Shown one piece after another: positions 9,501 through 19,010 of a stretch of 64,000 nt of DNA. Positions within the stretch are counted from its first letter, which is position 1. Each line of letters starts with the position of its first letter. The DNA comes from Bacteroidales bacterium UBA7009 (GTDB lineage Bacteria > Bacteroidota > Bacteroidia > Bacteroidales > Paludibacteraceae), in contig DJXH01000016.1 of NCBI GenBank assembly GCA_002449665.1, positions 8,593-72,592 on the forward strand, given 5' to 3'. The notes beneath the pieces were generated by a model. The model was not told the origin of the DNA. It saw only the letters and a program-made list of their open reading frames with translations, and ran no database searches. The position numbers and the translations under genes were made by a program.

Positions 9501-9665
9501 TAATTGCATATTTTTACTCAATATAGTTGCGTTATTAACCAAAACCTTGTACCTTGGCACTGATACGACTACGATAGTCTTCCTGTTTGGAAATAGGAGA
9601 ATAATATCTAAGATTAGGGGATTTTAAGTACATTTTGCATATTTATTTCAAATAATTATGCATTT

Positions 9666-9699
9666 TTTGCACAGTTATTTGATTTTTTTGTACCTTTGC
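9666..9699 (+). promoter_or_regulatory. Promoter for the Fic gene
   Basis: TTTG (9666-9669), 21-nt spacer, TACCTTTGC (9691-9699), only 11 bases before the ATG at 9711. The in-frame TTG at 9696 is part of the -7 box and cannot be the start. The leader is very short, possibly nearly leaderless. Confidence 0.8.
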
Positions 9700-9710
9700 A
9701 GAAAAATATA

Positions 9711-10730
9711 ATGGAAACACCTGACGACAATAATACCATACTGCAAACAATCTCCGAATATCGGCGATTAGGGATTGAGCAACAGATTGACTACAAGAAG
9801 TTTTACTTGTATTCCATCATTACACACTCAACTGCTATTGAAGGCAGTACGGTAACAGAGATTGAGAATCAACTGCTGTTTGACGAGGGCATCACGGCTC
9901 CGGGACGCACACTCTTAGAGCAGATGATGAATCTTGACCTCAAAGCAGCATACGAAGAAGCGCAACGCCTCGCGGAAAAACATACAGATTATTCATCAAA
10001 TATGCTTTGCCGGTTGTCTTCGTTAGTAATGAAAAACACAGGCAGTATATACAACACACCTCTCGGTTCGTTCTCAGCCGCAAACGGAGACTTACGCAAA
10101 GTAAATGTTACTGCAGGATTTGGCGGACGTTCATATTTGGCATTTCAAAAAGTGCCGCAAGCATTGCAAGACTTCTGTCAATGGCTCAATACAGAACGAC
10201 AAAATCTGCCACAGGACAACATTCTTGCAGCCTATCGGCTTTCTTTCATAGCACACTATCGACTTGTCAGTATTCACCCTTGGGCAGACGGCAACGGGCG
10301 TATGTCACGACTTGTGATGAATATGCTGCAATGGGAAGCAGGGATTATTCCCTCTAAGGTTACGAGAGAGCAAAAAGCAAAATATATCCAAGCACTTAAC
10401 GATACACGCGACAAAAATGACGAAGAGATTTTCTCCAAAGTCATGCTTTATCTGCACAACAGCAATCTGCAAGCTGAAATAAAATCTTTCGTGACATCAC
10501 TTCAAGATGAAAATGTCACGAAAACAAATATCACAGAACTAAATCAAAGACAGAGAGTTCTGCTAACACTTATAAGAGAGAACACCTATATTACCATCCC
10601 CGAAATGTCACGAAAGACGGCTGTTACCGAACGTACCATTAAGCGCGATTTGCAATATATGCAGCAAGCAGGAATTCTTTGTCGCATAGGCGGACGAAAG
10701 GATGGGTATTGGAAAGTTATTCACCAATAA
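9711..10730 (+). CDS. Fic-domain AMP-transferase with C-terminal winged helix
   Basis: A 339-residue Fic protein, likely an AMPylase that transfers AMP from ATP to a protein hydroxyl. The catalytic loop HPWADGNGRMSRL (residues 189-201) matches HxFx(D/E)GNGRxxR except for Trp in place of Phe. An N-terminal STAIEG (residues 40-45) fits the inhibitory (S/T)xxxE(G/N) helix, so activity is probably autoinhibited within one chain. The last 65 residues (LNQRQRVLLTLIRENT to GYWKVIHQ) form a winged helix-turn-helix, suggesting DNA binding or autoregulation. No antitoxin gene is adjacent, consistent with built-in inhibition. The physiological target is unknown. Confidence 0.92.
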   Translation: METPDDNNTILQTISEYRRLGIEQQIDYKKFYLYSIITHSTAIEGSTVTEIENQLLFDEGITAPGRTLLEQMMNLDLKAAYEEAQRLAEKHTDYSSNMLCRLSSLVMKNTGSIYNTPLGSFSAANGDLRKVNVTAGFGGRSYLAFQKVPQALQDFCQWLNTERQNLPQDNILAAYRLSFIAHYRLVSIHPWADGNGRMSRLVMNMLQWEAGIIPSKVTREQKAKYIQALNDTRDKNDEEIFSKVMLYLHNSNLQAEIKSFVTSLQDENVTKTNITELNQRQRVLLTLIRENTYITIPEMSRKTAVTERTIKRDLQYMQQAGILCRIGGRKDGYWKVIHQ

Positions 10731-10762
10731 AACAACATAATCATATTTAATCTTTTAGTGCT

Positions 10763-11323
10763 ATGATTGAACCCAAAGACATTCAGAAAGGTGCCGAGGA
10801 GCAGATGCAATCGGCAGTGATGTACCTTGACGACACTCTTGCCCATATCCGTGCGGGCAAGGCAAGTCCGAGTCTGCTTGACTCCATCCGTGTGGACTAC
10901 TATGGTCAGTTAAGTCCGCTCGCTAACGTAGCCACCGTTACCACTCCCGATGCGCGTACCATTCAGATTCAGCCGTGGGAGAAAAAAATGCTCAACGACA
11001 TCGAGCGTGCTATCATCAACTCCAACATCGGTCTTGCTCCCAACAACAACGGCGAGAGCATACGCCTGATTATTCCGCCGCTGACTGAGGAACGTCGCCG
11101 CGACCTTGCCAAACAGTGTAAAGCCGAGGCTGAGAACGCCAAGGTAAGCGTGCGCAACGCCCGCCGCGATGCTATTGACACCCTCAAGAAACAGATAAAA
11201 GAAGGGCTGCCCGAAGATGCGGAGAAGGATGCGGAAAACGAGATGCAGAAACTCCACGACAAATACATTCGCCGCATAGACGAAGTATATGCCAAGAAAG
11301 AGAAAGAGATAATGACCGTTTGA
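10763..11323 (+). CDS. frr: Ribosome recycling factor
   Basis: With EF-G, splits the post-termination ribosome. 186 residues, the normal size. Landmarks are [23 protein letters not shown] near the N-terminus, [19 protein letters not shown], and the C-terminal [31 protein letters not shown] helix. The stop overlaps the next start as TGATG, so the barrel protein that follows is translationally coupled. Confidence 0.97.
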   Translation: MIEPKDIQKGAEEQMQSAVMYLDDTLAHIRAGKASPSLLDSIRVDYYGQLSPLANVATVTTPDARTIQIQPWEKKMLNDIERAIINSNIGLAPNNNGESIRLIIPPLTEERRRDLAKQCKAEAENAKVSVRNARRDAIDTLKKQIKEGLPEDAEKDAENEMQKLHDKYIRRIDEVYAKKEKEIMTV

Positions 11324-12411
11324 TGCAACCGAGAAAGCGGCTCAAGACCATATTGGCGGCATTGTGCATAGGGTTTTCAACGCTCTATGCGCAGGAGATG
11401 TCGTGGCTTGACGAGATAATGAACCTGCCCGCGATAGCCGTACCTATAGTACAGTACGCGCCGGAGACACAGTGGGTGTTCGGCGGGGCGGCACAGGGCT
11501 ATTTCAAGTGCGCCAACCAAAGAAAAACCTCCGTTATACAACTCAACGGTGCTTATTCGCTTGCGCGGCAATGGTATATAAAAACCAAAGGCAACATCTA
11601 TTTCGGCAATACGCACAACTGGCAGATAGCCTACGAAGCGGGTTACCGCAACTACCCCGACACTTGGTACGAGACGGGAAACGACTTCCTCATAAAAGAC
11701 GGCACATCGTTTATCTCCCGCCGCTTTAATCTCAACCTGCAACCGCAATACTATATATCAGACAATTGGTCGGTAGGTCTTAACCTGAATGTCTATACCG
11801 AAACGACCACACTCAAAGACCCGCTCAACTCCGCCCGCTCAGCATATATGGGCATAGGCGGCACCATACAATACGACAGCCGCGATATTACTTTCTACCC
11901 CAACAGCGGCGTGTTCTTCTCGCTTAGTTGCTCCGACTACGAACCGCTTAACTCCAACTTCGGTCGTATGGCATACCTCACTGCCGACTTGAGGCATTTT
12001 ATAAGCATATACAAAAGTTTGGTCTTTGCTTGGCAATGCAAGATACAAGGTGCGTGGGGCGGTAAGCGGTTGCCCTACTCTCTTTTGCCCACCCTCGGCG
12101 GCGAAGACCTGCTTCGCGGACTGAGAGCGAATATGTATAAAGACAACACACTATGGGCACTACAGGGCGAACTGAGGTTCCCCATATACAGCATCGTCCA
12201 TGGCACTGCCTTTGCGGGTATGGGCGATGTATATGATATACACAACTGGCAGTGGGCAGCACCAAAAGTCGGCTACGGCATCGGACTGAGAGTGAGCATC
12301 AACAAAGCCAAGGTGAACCTGCGCGCAGACGTAGCCCGCAGTAACCTTGACAACCGCTGGAACACGATAGATGCCTACTCGTTTTACCTAACGGCGACAG
12401 AAGCATTCTAA
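11323..12411 (+). CDS. Outer-membrane beta-barrel protein of the BamA/TamA surface-antigen superfamily
   Basis: A 362-residue exported protein. The N-terminus has a basic stretch and hydrophobic core ending near LYAQ, a signal peptide. There are no POTRA domains; almost the whole protein is amphipathic beta-strands, and LGGEDLLRGLRANMYKDNT corresponds to the conserved (V/L)RG(F/Y) barrel lock of Omp85 proteins. The terminal Phe also fits a barrel. I used the ATG at 11323, which shares a base with the frr stop; a TTG three bases earlier is less likely. Substrate unknown. The position between frr and rsgA probably reflects an operon only. Confidence 0.82.
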   Translation: MQPRKRLKTILAALCIGFSTLYAQEMSWLDEIMNLPAIAVPIVQYAPETQWVFGGAAQGYFKCANQRKTSVIQLNGAYSLARQWYIKTKGNIYFGNTHNWQIAYEAGYRNYPDTWYETGNDFLIKDGTSFISRRFNLNLQPQYYISDNWSVGLNLNVYTETTTLKDPLNSARSAYMGIGGTIQYDSRDITFYPNSGVFFSLSCSDYEPLNSNFGRMAYLTADLRHFISIYKSLVFAWQCKIQGAWGGKRLPYSLLPTLGGEDLLRGLRANMYKDNTLWALQGELRFPIYSIVHGTAFAGMGDVYDIHNWQWAAPKVGYGIGLRVSINKAKVNLRADVARSNLDNRWNTIDAYSFYLTATEAF

Positions 12412-12426
12412 AAGACAACACTCATT

Positions 12427-13374
12427 ATGGCAGACAACGGCAATGACAACACTTTTCGCGCACTCGTAACACGCTCTACGGGCAGTTCATATATGATTCT
12501 TTCTGACGATGACACGGAAAGAGAAGCGCACATCAAAGGCAATATGCGGATAAAAGGTATCCGTACTACCAACCCCGTTGCCGTGGGCGACTACGTAACA
12601 GCACTCACACAAGCAGACGGCACGACATGGATAACCGGCATAGAACCACGCCGAAACTACATAATTCGCCGCTCCACCAACCTTAGCAAAGAAGCACATA
12701 TATTAGCCGCCAATATAGACCAAGCGGCACTTGTCATAACACTCAATCACCCCGTTACCTCCACCGTCTTTATCGACCGCTTTCTTGCCACGGCGGAGGC
12801 ATACCGCGTACCCGCACTGCTTATCTTCAACAAAACAGACCTGCTCACCGACAGCGAGAAAGAGCAACTCGGCGAACTAAGACAACTATACGAGAGCCTC
12901 GGCTACCGCACCATCGCCATAACTGCCATAGACAGCAACACACGCGAACAGGTAATGCCTATGCTTACGGGCAAAGTAACACTGCTCTCAGGCAACTCCG
13001 GTGTAGGCAAATCAACACTGCTGAACACAGTCTTTGGCAAACAGCTTACACGCACAGGCAACATATCCGCAGCCCACGACAAAGGTATGCATACAACCAC
13101 TTTTTCAGAGATGTACGCCTTGCCGTCAGGGCGCGTGATAGACACGCCCGGGATAAAAGGCTTCGGCTCCGTGGAGATGACCAAAGAAGAGGTGGGACAC
13201 TACTTTAGGGAGATATTCGAGGTCTCACGCCACTGCAGATTCAGCAACTGCCTGCATACCGGCGAGCCGGGTTGCGCCGTGTTGGAAGCAGTAAAAAACG
13301 GACAGATAACTTTCAGCAGATTTGAAAGTTACCTGTCGCTTCTCGGTGACGGCGAAGAGGAAAAATACAGATAA
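12427..13374 (+). CDS. rsgA: Ribosome small-subunit-dependent GTPase A
   Basis: A late 30S assembly GTPase. The circularly permuted G domain is visible: G4 NKTD (about residues 139-142) precedes G1 LSGNSGVGKSTLLN, followed by G3 DTPGIKGFG. The N-terminal OB fold includes VAVGDYV. The C-terminal zinc motif is CRFSNCLHTGEPGCAV. 315 residues is normal. It follows the barrel protein by 15 bases and converges with proA. Confidence 0.96.
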   Translation: MADNGNDNTFRALVTRSTGSSYMILSDDDTEREAHIKGNMRIKGIRTTNPVAVGDYVTALTQADGTTWITGIEPRRNYIIRRSTNLSKEAHILAANIDQAALVITLNHPVTSTVFIDRFLATAEAYRVPALLIFNKTDLLTDSEKEQLGELRQLYESLGYRTIAITAIDSNTREQVMPMLTGKVTLLSGNSGVGKSTLLNTVFGKQLTRTGNISAAHDKGMHTTTFSEMYALPSGRVIDTPGIKGFGSVEMTKEEVGHYFREIFEVSRHCRFSNCLHTGEPGCAVLEAVKNGQITFSRFESYLSLLGDGEEEKYR

Positions 13375-13388
13375 TCCTCCGTTTAATA

Positions 13389-14561
13389 TTACGGGCGCAC
13401 CTGCCCTTCGCCTTCTATTATCCACTTGTAGGTGGTTATCTCTTCAAGAGCCATAGGTCCGCGCGGACCGAGTTTTTGGGTGGAAATACCTATCTCTGCT
13501 CCGAGTCCGAACTGTGCACCATCGGTAAAACTCGTAGGAACATTCCAATACACACAGGCGGCATCCACTTCGTTTTGGAAACGCCTTGCAGCCGCCTCGT
13601 TCTGAGTGATGATACACTCTGAATGACCGCTGCTGTACTTTTGAATATGCTCTAATGCCTCGTCAAGCGAACTGACTATGCGCACCGACAGGTCGTATGA
13701 CATCCACTCGCGACCATAATCGCCAAAGTGGAAACTGACCTTGTCCCGCATCGGTTCAAGCAGTGTGTCAAGGTCTTTTTCCCTGTCTTTGTGGACGAGC
13801 AAGCAGTCAAGTGCGTTGCAGACACTCACACGGCGGGTTTTGGCATTGGCTATAATCTTCCGCCCTATTTCTATGTCGCCGTCTTTGTCAAAATATGTAT
13901 GCACCACTCCCGCACCGGTCTCAATCACGGGTATGCGGGCATTATCGCGCACAAAGTCAATTAGTTTGCGCCCGCCTCGGGGTATGCACAAGTCCACATA
14001 GCCGACAGCATTGAGCAGTGCTTCCGTAGCCTCGTGGGTAGAGGGCATCAGTTGTGCCGCACAAGGGTCTATGCCTTCGGTTTGCAGCACATCTTGTATA
14101 AGTTTTATCGCCGCGAGGTTGCTCTGTTCGGCATCACGTCCGCCTTTGAGAAGGCAGGCATTGCCGCTCTTGAAACAGAGCGCAAAAACATCATAGGTTA
14201 CGTTAGGACGCGCCTCATATACCACGCCTATCACGCCGAAAGGTACGCTCACACGATGCAGGCGAATACCGTTAGGCAAAGTGCGTTGCTTGGTAACCAT
14301 ACCGAGCGGAGAAGGCAGAGAAGCCACGTGCCGCATATCATCGGCTATACCTTTCAGTCGGTCAGCCGTAAGCAGCAGCCGGTCATAGAGAGGATTGGCT
14401 TTATCCATTCTGTCAAGGTCAAGACGGTTGGCACGCAGCAGTTCGTCTGTATGTTGCTCTATGCTGTCAGCCACGCGCATAAGCACTGCGCTGCGTTTCT
14501 TATCGTCAAGCAAGAGCAGCGAGCGCGAAGCTGATTTGGCATGCTCAAAAAGTGTAGTCAT
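13389..14561 (-). CDS. proA: Glutamate-5-semialdehyde dehydrogenase (gamma-glutamyl phosphate reductase)
   Basis: Second step of proline synthesis: NADPH-dependent reduction of glutamyl 5-phosphate. The 390-residue protein has the family's PFGVIGVVYEARPNVTYDV and FKSGNACLLKGGRDA segments, and the catalytic Cys lies in TRRVSVCNALDCLLVH. It lies 20 bases downstream of proB; together with proC the whole pathway from glutamate is encoded here. Confidence 0.97.
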   Translation of the reverse strand: MTTLFEHAKSASRSLLLLDDKKRSAVLMRVADSIEQHTDELLRANRLDLDRMDKANPLYDRLLLTADRLKGIADDMRHVASLPSPLGMVTKQRTLPNGIRLHRVSVPFGVIGVVYEARPNVTYDVFALCFKSGNACLLKGGRDAEQSNLAAIKLIQDVLQTEGIDPCAAQLMPSTHEATEALLNAVGYVDLCIPRGGRKLIDFVRDNARIPVIETGAGVVHTYFDKDGDIEIGRKIIANAKTRRVSVCNALDCLLVHKDREKDLDTLLEPMRDKVSFHFGDYGREWMSYDLSVRIVSSLDEALEHIQKYSSGHSECIITQNEAAARRFQNEVDAACVYWNVPTSFTDGAQFGLGAEIGISTQKLGPRGPMALEEITTYKWIIEGEGQVRP

Positions 14562-14581
14562 AACAGTAAGGATTTTTAAGG

Positions 14582-15352
14582 TTAGTCGGCTGGTGAAAAC
14601 TCTGTATGAATGGTAGTGTCAGGCTGCTGGATAAGATTAACGAGGATATTCTCTCTCTTGCCGTTGGCAATGATTACTCTTATCCCTGACTGCGACAGGG
14701 AGCGGGCAGTATTGTATTTGGACACCATACCGCCTCTGCCTGCCGAACTTTTGGAGGTCTTGATATAACTGCTTATATCCTCATTTATGCCCACCTTTCT
14801 TATTACTTGTGAAGTCGGGTCGGCGGGGTCGCCGGTATAAACGCCGTCAATATTGCTCAGTATGACCAGTGTTTCAGCACCCATCATCTTTGCCGCAAGC
14901 CCGGAGAGTTCGTCATTGTCGGTAAACATAAGTTCGGTAACGCACACCGTATCGTTCTCATTGACAACAGGTATGACATTGTTCTCAAGCATCACTTCCA
15001 TACATGCCCTGAGGTTCTTATACTGCTCTTCGTGCTCGAAGTTTTCTTTCATTGTCAGCACCTGTCCTATGTGCATATTATATTCGCGGAAGAGGTCGTA
15101 ATAGAGATTGACAAGTTTGACCTGTCCCATCGCGCTGTATAGCTGGCGTTGCTCCACCGAATCAAGTTCGTGTTCCACACGCAGTTCTTTCTTTCCGCAA
15201 GCCACAGCGCCGCTTGACACGAGGATGACATCATATCCGTGGTGTCTGAGCCACGCAATCTGATCTACAATGGCAGACATACGCGTGATGTCAAGTTTGC
15301 CGGTGGAGGTGGTAAGTACGTTGGAGCCTACTTTTACTACTATTCGTTTCAT
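14582..15352 (-). CDS. proB: Glutamate 5-kinase, short form without PUA domain
   Basis: Phosphorylates glutamate to start proline synthesis. It has the amino-acid-kinase fold: VVKVGSNVLT at the N-terminus, VILVSSGAVACG, NENDTV, and DNDELSGLAAKMMGAETLVILSNIDGVYTGDP. At 256 residues it lacks the C-terminal PUA domain of the roughly 365-residue E. coli enzyme; the kinase domain itself is complete, and the stop is followed by a normal spacer to proA, so this looks like a genuine short form. Regulation by proline is likely to remain in the kinase domain. Confidence 0.96.
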   Translation of the reverse strand: MKRIVVKVGSNVLTTSTGKLDITRMSAIVDQIAWLRHHGYDVILVSSGAVACGKKELRVEHELDSVEQRQLYSAMGQVKLVNLYYDLFREYNMHIGQVLTMKENFEHEEQYKNLRACMEVMLENNVIPVVNENDTVCVTELMFTDNDELSGLAAKMMGAETLVILSNIDGVYTGDPADPTSQVIRKVGINEDISSYIKTSKSSAGRGGMVSKYNTARSLSQSGIRVIIANGKRENILVNLIQQPDTTIHTEFSPAD

Positions 15353-15368
15353 TTACGTAACTTTGCTG

Positions 15369-16157
15369 TTATTTTAGTCCGGCTTTAAGGGTGCGAATAA
15401 CGGCGGAGGTAAAGCCGGACATATCCATTTCGTTTATTCCTTTTATCGTAGTGCCGCCCGGGGTCGTTACTTTGTCTATAGCGGCTTCGGGGTGCAGACC
15501 TGAATTGCGTAGTACGCTAACCGCTCCGAGCATAGTCTGCTCCGCAATAGTCTGTGCCTGCGCGGGATAGAAGCCCATCTCCACACCTGCCTGCATCATT
15601 GCCCTTATCATACGAAAAACGTATGCTATACCGCAACTTGCCATCATCATACCGGCAGCCACCTGTTTTTCTTCCACCCACAAGGTATTACCCACAGAAT
15701 CATAGAGTTGAGACACAAGTGACTTGGACTGCTCCGTAAAGTCTTTGCCGGCGGCGATAAAATTCATACTGTCTGCATACTCGGCTGCTATATTTGGTAT
15801 GGCATAAGCATATTGCCCCGCCCTGCCGAACGCCTCTGCAAGGCGGTCTGTGGTAAAATTGGCGGCATCGGACACAACAACTTGCCTTGTCGTATCAACA
15901 GCCTGCTTTATCTCGTCTATCACCGGCTGCATCAGCCACGGCTTGACAGCCAAGACAATGATTTCGGCACCTTGTACGGCTTTTATGTTATCGTCCGTAA
16001 CGGAAAGGAGATTAGTATCGGGAAAGGCTTGGGACAAGGAGCGGAGCGACTGCGGGTTTTTGTCGGCAACGGTGAGCGATATTTGCCCTGCACGCAGCCA
16101 GCCCTTGGCAAGTGCGCCGCCCATATTTCCGGCACCTATAAGAGTAACTTTGGTCAT
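15369..16157 (-). CDS. proC: Pyrroline-5-carboxylate reductase
   Basis: Last step of proline synthesis. The ATG at 16157 begins MTKVTLIGAGNMGGALAKGW, the Rossmann nucleotide-binding motif at the very N-terminus; an upstream start at 16196 would fall inside the promoter region. Other landmarks are AVKPWLMQPV and the C-terminal TTPGGTTIKGINEMD signature. It is the first gene of proC-proB-proA, with 16 bases to proB. Confidence 0.97.
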   Translation of the reverse strand: MTKVTLIGAGNMGGALAKGWLRAGQISLTVADKNPQSLRSLSQAFPDTNLLSVTDDNIKAVQGAEIIVLAVKPWLMQPVIDEIKQAVDTTRQVVVSDAANFTTDRLAEAFGRAGQYAYAIPNIAAEYADSMNFIAAGKDFTEQSKSLVSQLYDSVGNTLWVEEKQVAAGMMMASCGIAYVFRMIRAMMQAGVEMGFYPAQAQTIAEQTMLGAVSVLRNSGLHPEAAIDKVTTPGGTTIKGINEMDMSGFTSAVIRTLKAGLK

Positions 16158-16192
16158 AAAAAACGAAATTAAAACGACTTTATAAAGAGTTT

Positions 16193-16225
16193 GCAAAGGT
16201 ACGGCAAATATGCCGAATATGCAAA
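16193..16225 (-). promoter_or_regulatory. Promoter for proC-proB-proA
   Basis: Minus strand TTTG (16222-16225), 20-nt spacer, TACCTTTGC (16193-16201). The leader to proC is about 30 bases and AT-rich. Confidence 0.85.
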
Positions 16226-16291
16226 AATCTTAATCATTTGTTATCTATTATTACCTGTTCACCGCAAAATTTGTGCAAACAATGCCGCTTT

Positions 16292-16324
16292 TTTGCACAA
16301 TCGGTTCGTTTGTCGTAACTTTGC
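16292..16324 (+). promoter_or_regulatory. Promoter for udk-parE
   Basis: TTTG (16292-16295), 20-nt spacer, TAACTTTGC (16316-16324), about 31 bases before the udk ATG. Confidence 0.82.
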
Positions 16325-16355
16325 ACGCATAACACCTTCTTAACTGTTTTTCATT

Positions 16356-16970
16356 ATGTTTGTCATAGGCATTGCGGGCGGTACCGGCTCGGGTAAAACA
16401 ACAGTGGTACGCAAACTCATAGAACGTCTTCCCAAAGGAGAAGTAACCGTTATTCCGCTTGATTCTTACTACAACGACTCTTCGCAAGTACCGATGGAAG
16501 AGCGGCAGAAAATCAACTTTGACCACCCCAACGCCTTCGAGTGGTCGCTGCTGACCAAGCACCTGCAGATGCTCAAGGAGGGCAAGACCGTGGAGCAGCC
16601 GCAATACGACTACATAACCTCCTCCCGACTGAAAGAGACCATCACCGTAGGACCGAGCGAGATTGTGATAGTGGAAGGTATTTTGACCCTCCACCATCCC
16701 GAACTCAGGGAACAGATGGACCTCAAGGTGTTCGTAGATGCCGATGCCGATGACCGTCTTATACGCGTCATTAAGCGCGACATAGTGGAGCGCGGAAGGA
16801 CGGTGGAAGCCGTGATAGAACGCTATCAGCGGGTGCTTAAACCTATGCACGAGCAGTTTATCGAGCCCTGCAAACGCTATGCCAACGTCATCATTCCGCA
16901 GGGCGGACACAACAACGCCGCTATCAATATGATGGCGAAGTTTATCAAGCAACAACTGCGTGACAAATAG
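16356..16970 (+). CDS. udk: Uridine kinase
   Basis: Phosphorylates uridine/cytidine in pyrimidine salvage. The P-loop [16 protein letters not shown] starts at residue 5, followed by [22 protein letters not shown] and the lid region [21 protein letters not shown]. 204 residues matches the family. The parE start is nine bases downstream of its stop, so the two are probably co-transcribed. Confidence 0.95.
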   Translation: MFVIGIAGGTGSGKTTVVRKLIERLPKGEVTVIPLDSYYNDSSQVPMEERQKINFDHPNAFEWSLLTKHLQMLKEGKTVEQPQYDYITSSRLKETITVGPSEIVIVEGILTLHHPELREQMDLKVFVDADADDRLIRVIKRDIVERGRTVEAVIERYQRVLKPMHEQFIEPCKRYANVIIPQGGHNNAAINMMAKFIKQQLRDK

Positions 16971-16978
16971 ACAACATT

Positions 16979-18913
16979 ATGGACATTGACACCGACCTGA
17001 AAAACACTGTAGCCACCAACTACACGGACGACAACATCATACACCTCGACGATATGGATCATATCCGCCGCCGCCCGGGTATGTACATAGGCAAACTCGG
17101 CGACGGAACCCACTCCGATGACGGTATTTACGTCCTTATCAAAGAGTCAATAGATAACTCGATTGATGAGTATCGTATGGGCGAGGGCAAAGTGATAGAG
17201 GTGAGCGTAACGGAAGGCAGAGTGCGCGTACGCGACTACGGCAGAGGCATACCACTCGGCAAGATGGTGGAAGCCGTGAGCCTGCTTAACACCGGCGGCA
17301 AATACGACACCAAAGCCTTCAAGAAGTCTGTCGGACTGAACGGCGTAGGTACGAAAGCAGTCAATGCGTTGAGCGAAGAGTTTGCCGTACAGTCGTTCAG
17401 AGACGGTATGACCCGCAGAGCCGAGTTCAGTCAAGGCAGACTCACAAAAGACACAGGCATCATACCCCTCAAAGATTGGATGGCTCAAGAAGGACTGAAA
17501 GCCGAACCCAAACGCGGCACGCAGATTGAGTTTAAGCCGGACGGCAGCAAAGGGCTGTTTGAGAACTACCGATTCCGCGATGACTATATAGAAACGATGA
17601 TGCGCAACTATGCGTATCTCAACACCGGACTTACGCTCGTCTATAACGGCAACCGTTTCAACTCCAAGAACGGACTATATGACCTGCTCACGGAGAACAT
17701 GACTGTCAGTCCGCTCTACCCCATAATACACATCAGCGGCGAGGACATAGAGATAGCCCTCACCCATACCAACCAGCCCAACGACGAGTACTACTCCTTC
17801 GTCAACGGTCAGCATACCATACAGGGCGGCACACACCAAGTGGCGTACCGCGAGGCGATAGGCAGAACGATAAAAGAGTTCTTCGGAAAGAATATGGAAC
17901 TTGCCGACATACGCAACGGCATAGTGGGCGCGATAGCGATAAACGTGGAAGAGCCGGTGTTTGAAAGTCAGACGAAAGTGAAACTCGGCAGCAAAGACAT
18001 GTCGCCAAGCGGTGGCGTGAGTGTCGGGAAATTCGTAGGCGATTTCGTAAAGCAGCAACTTGACAACTACTTGCACAAGCACCCTGAAGTGGCGGAAATA
18101 ATGCTGCAAAAAATCCAAGACTCGGAGAAAGAGCGCAAAGCCATAGCAGGCGTAACAAAAGCCGCTCGCGAGAGAGCCAAGAAAAACCTGCTGAACAACC
18201 CCAAACTGCGCGACTGCCAAATCCACTACAACGACAGCAAACCCACACGTTCAAGCAAAGAAGCGCAAGACGACCTCAGGGAAGAAAGCAGCATATTCAT
18301 AACGGAGGGTCTGTCGGCATCAGGCAGCATAACCAAGAGCCGCGATGTGCGCACACAAGCGGTCTTCTCGCTCAGAGGCAAGCCGCTCAACGCCTACGGA
18401 CTGACCAAGCAGGTAGTATATGAGAACGAGGAGTTCAACTGCCTGCAGTCGGCTCTGAACATAGAAGACGGACTTGACGAACTAAGATACAACAAAGTGA
18501 TAATCGCCACCGATGCCGATGTGGACGGTATGCACATACGCCTGCTGATGCTCACTTTCTTCTTGCAGTTCTTCCCCGACCTTATAAAGAAAGGACACGT
18601 CTATATACTTCAGACCCCGCTTTTCCGCGTCAAGAACAAGCAGGAGACACGCTATTGCTACTCGGAGGAGGAGCGGCTCAAAGCCATCGCGGAAGTGAAA
18701 AACCCCGAGATAACACGATTCAAAGGATTAGGAGAGATTTCGCCTGATGAGTTCAAAGGCTTCATAGGCGATGGCATAAGGCTTGACCAAGTGAACCTCA
18801 GAAAAGAAGATGCGGTGGGCGATATGCTATCCTTCTATATGGGCAAAAACACAACAGAAAGACAGAGTTTTATCATAGACAACCTCGTAGTGGAAGAAGA
18901 CAGAGTGGAATAA
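16979..18913 (+). CDS. parE: DNA topoisomerase IV subunit B
   Basis: ATPase subunit of a type IIA topoisomerase. The GHKL ATPase region shows [19 protein letters not shown] and [12 protein letters not shown] plus [13 protein letters not shown]; the transducer has [13 protein letters not shown]; the TOPRIM domain has [11 protein letters not shown] and [12 protein letters not shown], and [13 protein letters not shown] follows. 644 residues is the length of the ParE branch rather than GyrB. No parC is present downstream; the next sequence is a wrecked restriction system. Confidence 0.9.
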   Translation: MDIDTDLKNTVATNYTDDNIIHLDDMDHIRRRPGMYIGKLGDGTHSDDGIYVLIKESIDNSIDEYRMGEGKVIEVSVTEGRVRVRDYGRGIPLGKMVEAVSLLNTGGKYDTKAFKKSVGLNGVGTKAVNALSEEFAVQSFRDGMTRRAEFSQGRLTKDTGIIPLKDWMAQEGLKAEPKRGTQIEFKPDGSKGLFENYRFRDDYIETMMRNYAYLNTGLTLVYNGNRFNSKNGLYDLLTENMTVSPLYPIIHISGEDIEIALTHTNQPNDEYYSFVNGQHTIQGGTHQVAYREAIGRTIKEFFGKNMELADIRNGIVGAIAINVEEPVFESQTKVKLGSKDMSPSGGVSVGKFVGDFVKQQLDNYLHKHPEVAEIMLQKIQDSEKERKAIAGVTKAARERAKKNLLNNPKLRDCQIHYNDSKPTRSSKEAQDDLREESSIFITEGLSASGSITKSRDVRTQAVFSLRGKPLNAYGLTKQVVYENEEFNCLQSALNIEDGLDELRYNKVIIATDADVDGMHIRLLMLTFFLQFFPDLIKKGHVYILQTPLFRVKNKQETRYCYSEEERLKAIAEVKNPEITRFKGLGEISPDEFKGFIGDGIRLDQVNLRKEDAVGDMLSFYMGKNTTERQSFIIDNLVVEEDRVE

Positions 18914-18998
18914 AAAGAATGAATTATTAAAAGAAAAATTGGCAATACCGGATATGGTAACCCCGTATAAGTATCGCCAAAAGTTTGCGACATATTAA
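18914..18998 (+). pseudogene. Possible C-terminal remnant of a DNA methyltransferase
   Basis: Immediately after parE, an open frame without any start reads about 26 codons, ending LAIPDMVTPYKYRQKFATY and a stop at 18996. It stops 12 bases before the ATG of the restriction-endonuclease pseudogene, exactly where a type II system would have the end of its methyltransferase gene. No recognisable catalytic motif remains, so identity is inferred from position, the peptide-like composition and lower GC than parE. It could also be chance reading frame. Confidence 0.35.
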
Positions 18999-19010
18999 AA
19001 TTTGAAACGT

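Noticed and set aside
9540..9660. Second promoter-like word TTGTACCTTGG upstream of the Fic gene
   Set aside because: It lacks the TTTG of the -7 box and correct spacing; the promoter at 9666-9699 is complete.
16158..16192. Fifth 9-nt array in the proC leader
   Set aside because: Only two CG dinucleotides with a spacing of 11 occur there, which is within chance.
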